Below, in pieces: positions 63,840 through 64,000 of a stretch of 64,000 bases of DNA. Source of the DNA: Arthrobacter sp. 18067 (GTDB lineage: Bacteria; Actinomycetota; Actinomycetes; Actinomycetales; Micrococcaceae). The position numbers were made by a program, and so were the translations under genes. The notes beneath the pieces were generated by a model that ran no database searches, was not told the DNA's origin, and saw only the letters and a program-made list of their open reading frames with translations. The stretch is taken from positions 100,858 to 164,857 of the forward strand of contig NZ_CACSJJ010000012.1 in assembly GCF_902706295.1 (NCBI RefSeq), written 5' to 3'. Numbering within the stretch: the first letter of the stretch is position 1; the number at the start of each line of letters is the position of its first letter.

Positions 63840-63878
63840 GCCCGCCGAGGTGGCATTTGATGACAATGTTTGGCGGGC
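63840..63878. terminator. Hairpin after the purine permease
   Basis: GCCCGCC (63840-63846) pairs with GGCGGGC (63872-63878), three bases past the permease stop. It may terminate the permease transcript; its right arm coincides with the probable tip of the IS element, so the match may be partly accidental. Confidence 0.4.
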
Positions 63879-64000
63879 AAAGTCAACTGGTGGGAGCAAC
63901 GCTGGGGGTTAGGCCGCTTGTAGCAGCTGGTTTAGTCGGTTGGCTGGTGTTTCGAGGTTCAGGGTTGGTCTGGGTCGGCGGTTGAGTTTCGCTGCGACCA
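63872..64000 (-). mobile_element. End of an IS30-family insertion sequence, cut by the window
   Basis: The region from about 63872 carries GGCGGGCAAAGTCAACTGG with TGGGAGCAACGC next to it, resembling the terminal inverted repeat of actinobacterial IS30 elements, which begin GGCGG and hold a TGG..GCAAC segment. The exact tip (63872-63885) and target duplication cannot be set because the other end is outside. Confidence 0.65.
63909..64000 (-). CDS. IS30-family transposase, C-terminal 29 residues
   Basis: The minus strand reads VAAKLNRRPRPTLNLE and then TPANRLNQLLQAA before a stop at 63911. This is the normal ending of IS30-type DDE transposases (xxKLNRRPRxTLxxxTPAxxLNxLL). The gene enters from the right edge; whether it is intact is unknown. 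Confidence 0.9.
   Translation of the reverse strand, partial: VAAKLNRRPRPTLNLETPANRLNQLLQAA

Overview
The window looks like a chromosomal segment of a high-GC actinobacterium of the Arthrobacter/Paenarthrobacter type. The evidence is the GC-rich codon use, a dimethylglycine oxidase of exactly the Arthrobacter length (830 residues) with its known catalytic residues in register, actinobacterial Asp23-type envelope genes, a c-di-AMP riboswitch in front of an NlpC/P60 hydrolase, and several starts that look leaderless. I see no prophage, CRISPR array or plasmid functions. The only mobile DNA is one end of an IS30-type element at the right edge.

Layout. 1-2970 (minus) is a valine-catabolism operon: mmsA, a 3-hydroxyisobutyryl-CoA hydrolase and mmsB (cut by the window edge). 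3.1-7.4 kb holds a photolyase, a small primase-tail-like protein and a glycogen-debranching-type glucosidase. 7.4-28.5 kb is the main metabolic island, for glycine betaine catabolism. It holds a Rieske betaine demethylase and its reductase (gbcA/gbcB), a LysR regulator, an MFS transporter, pdxS, a GntR regulator, purU, dmg, fchA, folD, a molybdenum formate-dehydrogenase-like protein, formaldehyde dehydrogenase, moeA, an IclR regulator, a BCCT betaine carrier and a 58-residue companion protein. Together they would import betaine, strip two methyl groups, and carry the carbon as formaldehyde or methylene-THF to formate and CO2. Sarcosine oxidase and glyA are not in the window.

28.6-31.5 kb carries a fasciclin lipoprotein, a VOC protein, an acetyltransferase and a second IclR regulator. 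That regulator faces a ketoacid operon (scoA-scoB-thiolase, to 34.3 kb) across a promoter region with two matching operators. 34.4-38.3 kb has an ankyrin lipoprotein and an HbpS-like haem-binding protein, divergent from a sensor kinase/response regulator pair; this recalls the Streptomyces HbpS-SenS-SenR system. Exonuclease III, a LacI-controlled sugar ABC operon (40-44.7 kb), an XRE regulator, an AlkD-like protein, an 11-mer-repeat LEA-like protein and a six-gene-long stress/envelope region with Asp23 genes follow. 49.5-51.2 kb has a DUF6318 lipoprotein and a PKD-like protein, then a tRNA-Glu/Asp/Phe operon. The right end has an EamA exporter, a PfkB kinase, a zincin, a CDF metal exporter, a rifampin-phosphotransferase/PEP-synthase-like enzyme, a tandem universal stress protein, a shortened FAD protein, the riboswitch-controlled NlpC hydrolase, a CopC protein and a purine permease.

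The points most worth a second look are: (i) FolD in the betaine island has Ile where the cyclohydrolase-essential Lys should be, next to a dedicated cyclohydrolase FchA; (ii) an AT-rich palindrome TGATATATCA recurs in four intergenic regions of the betaine island, with a GntR gene among them; (iii) the HbpS-type two-component locus; (iv) the LEA-like repeat protein; (v) the IclR operator pair.
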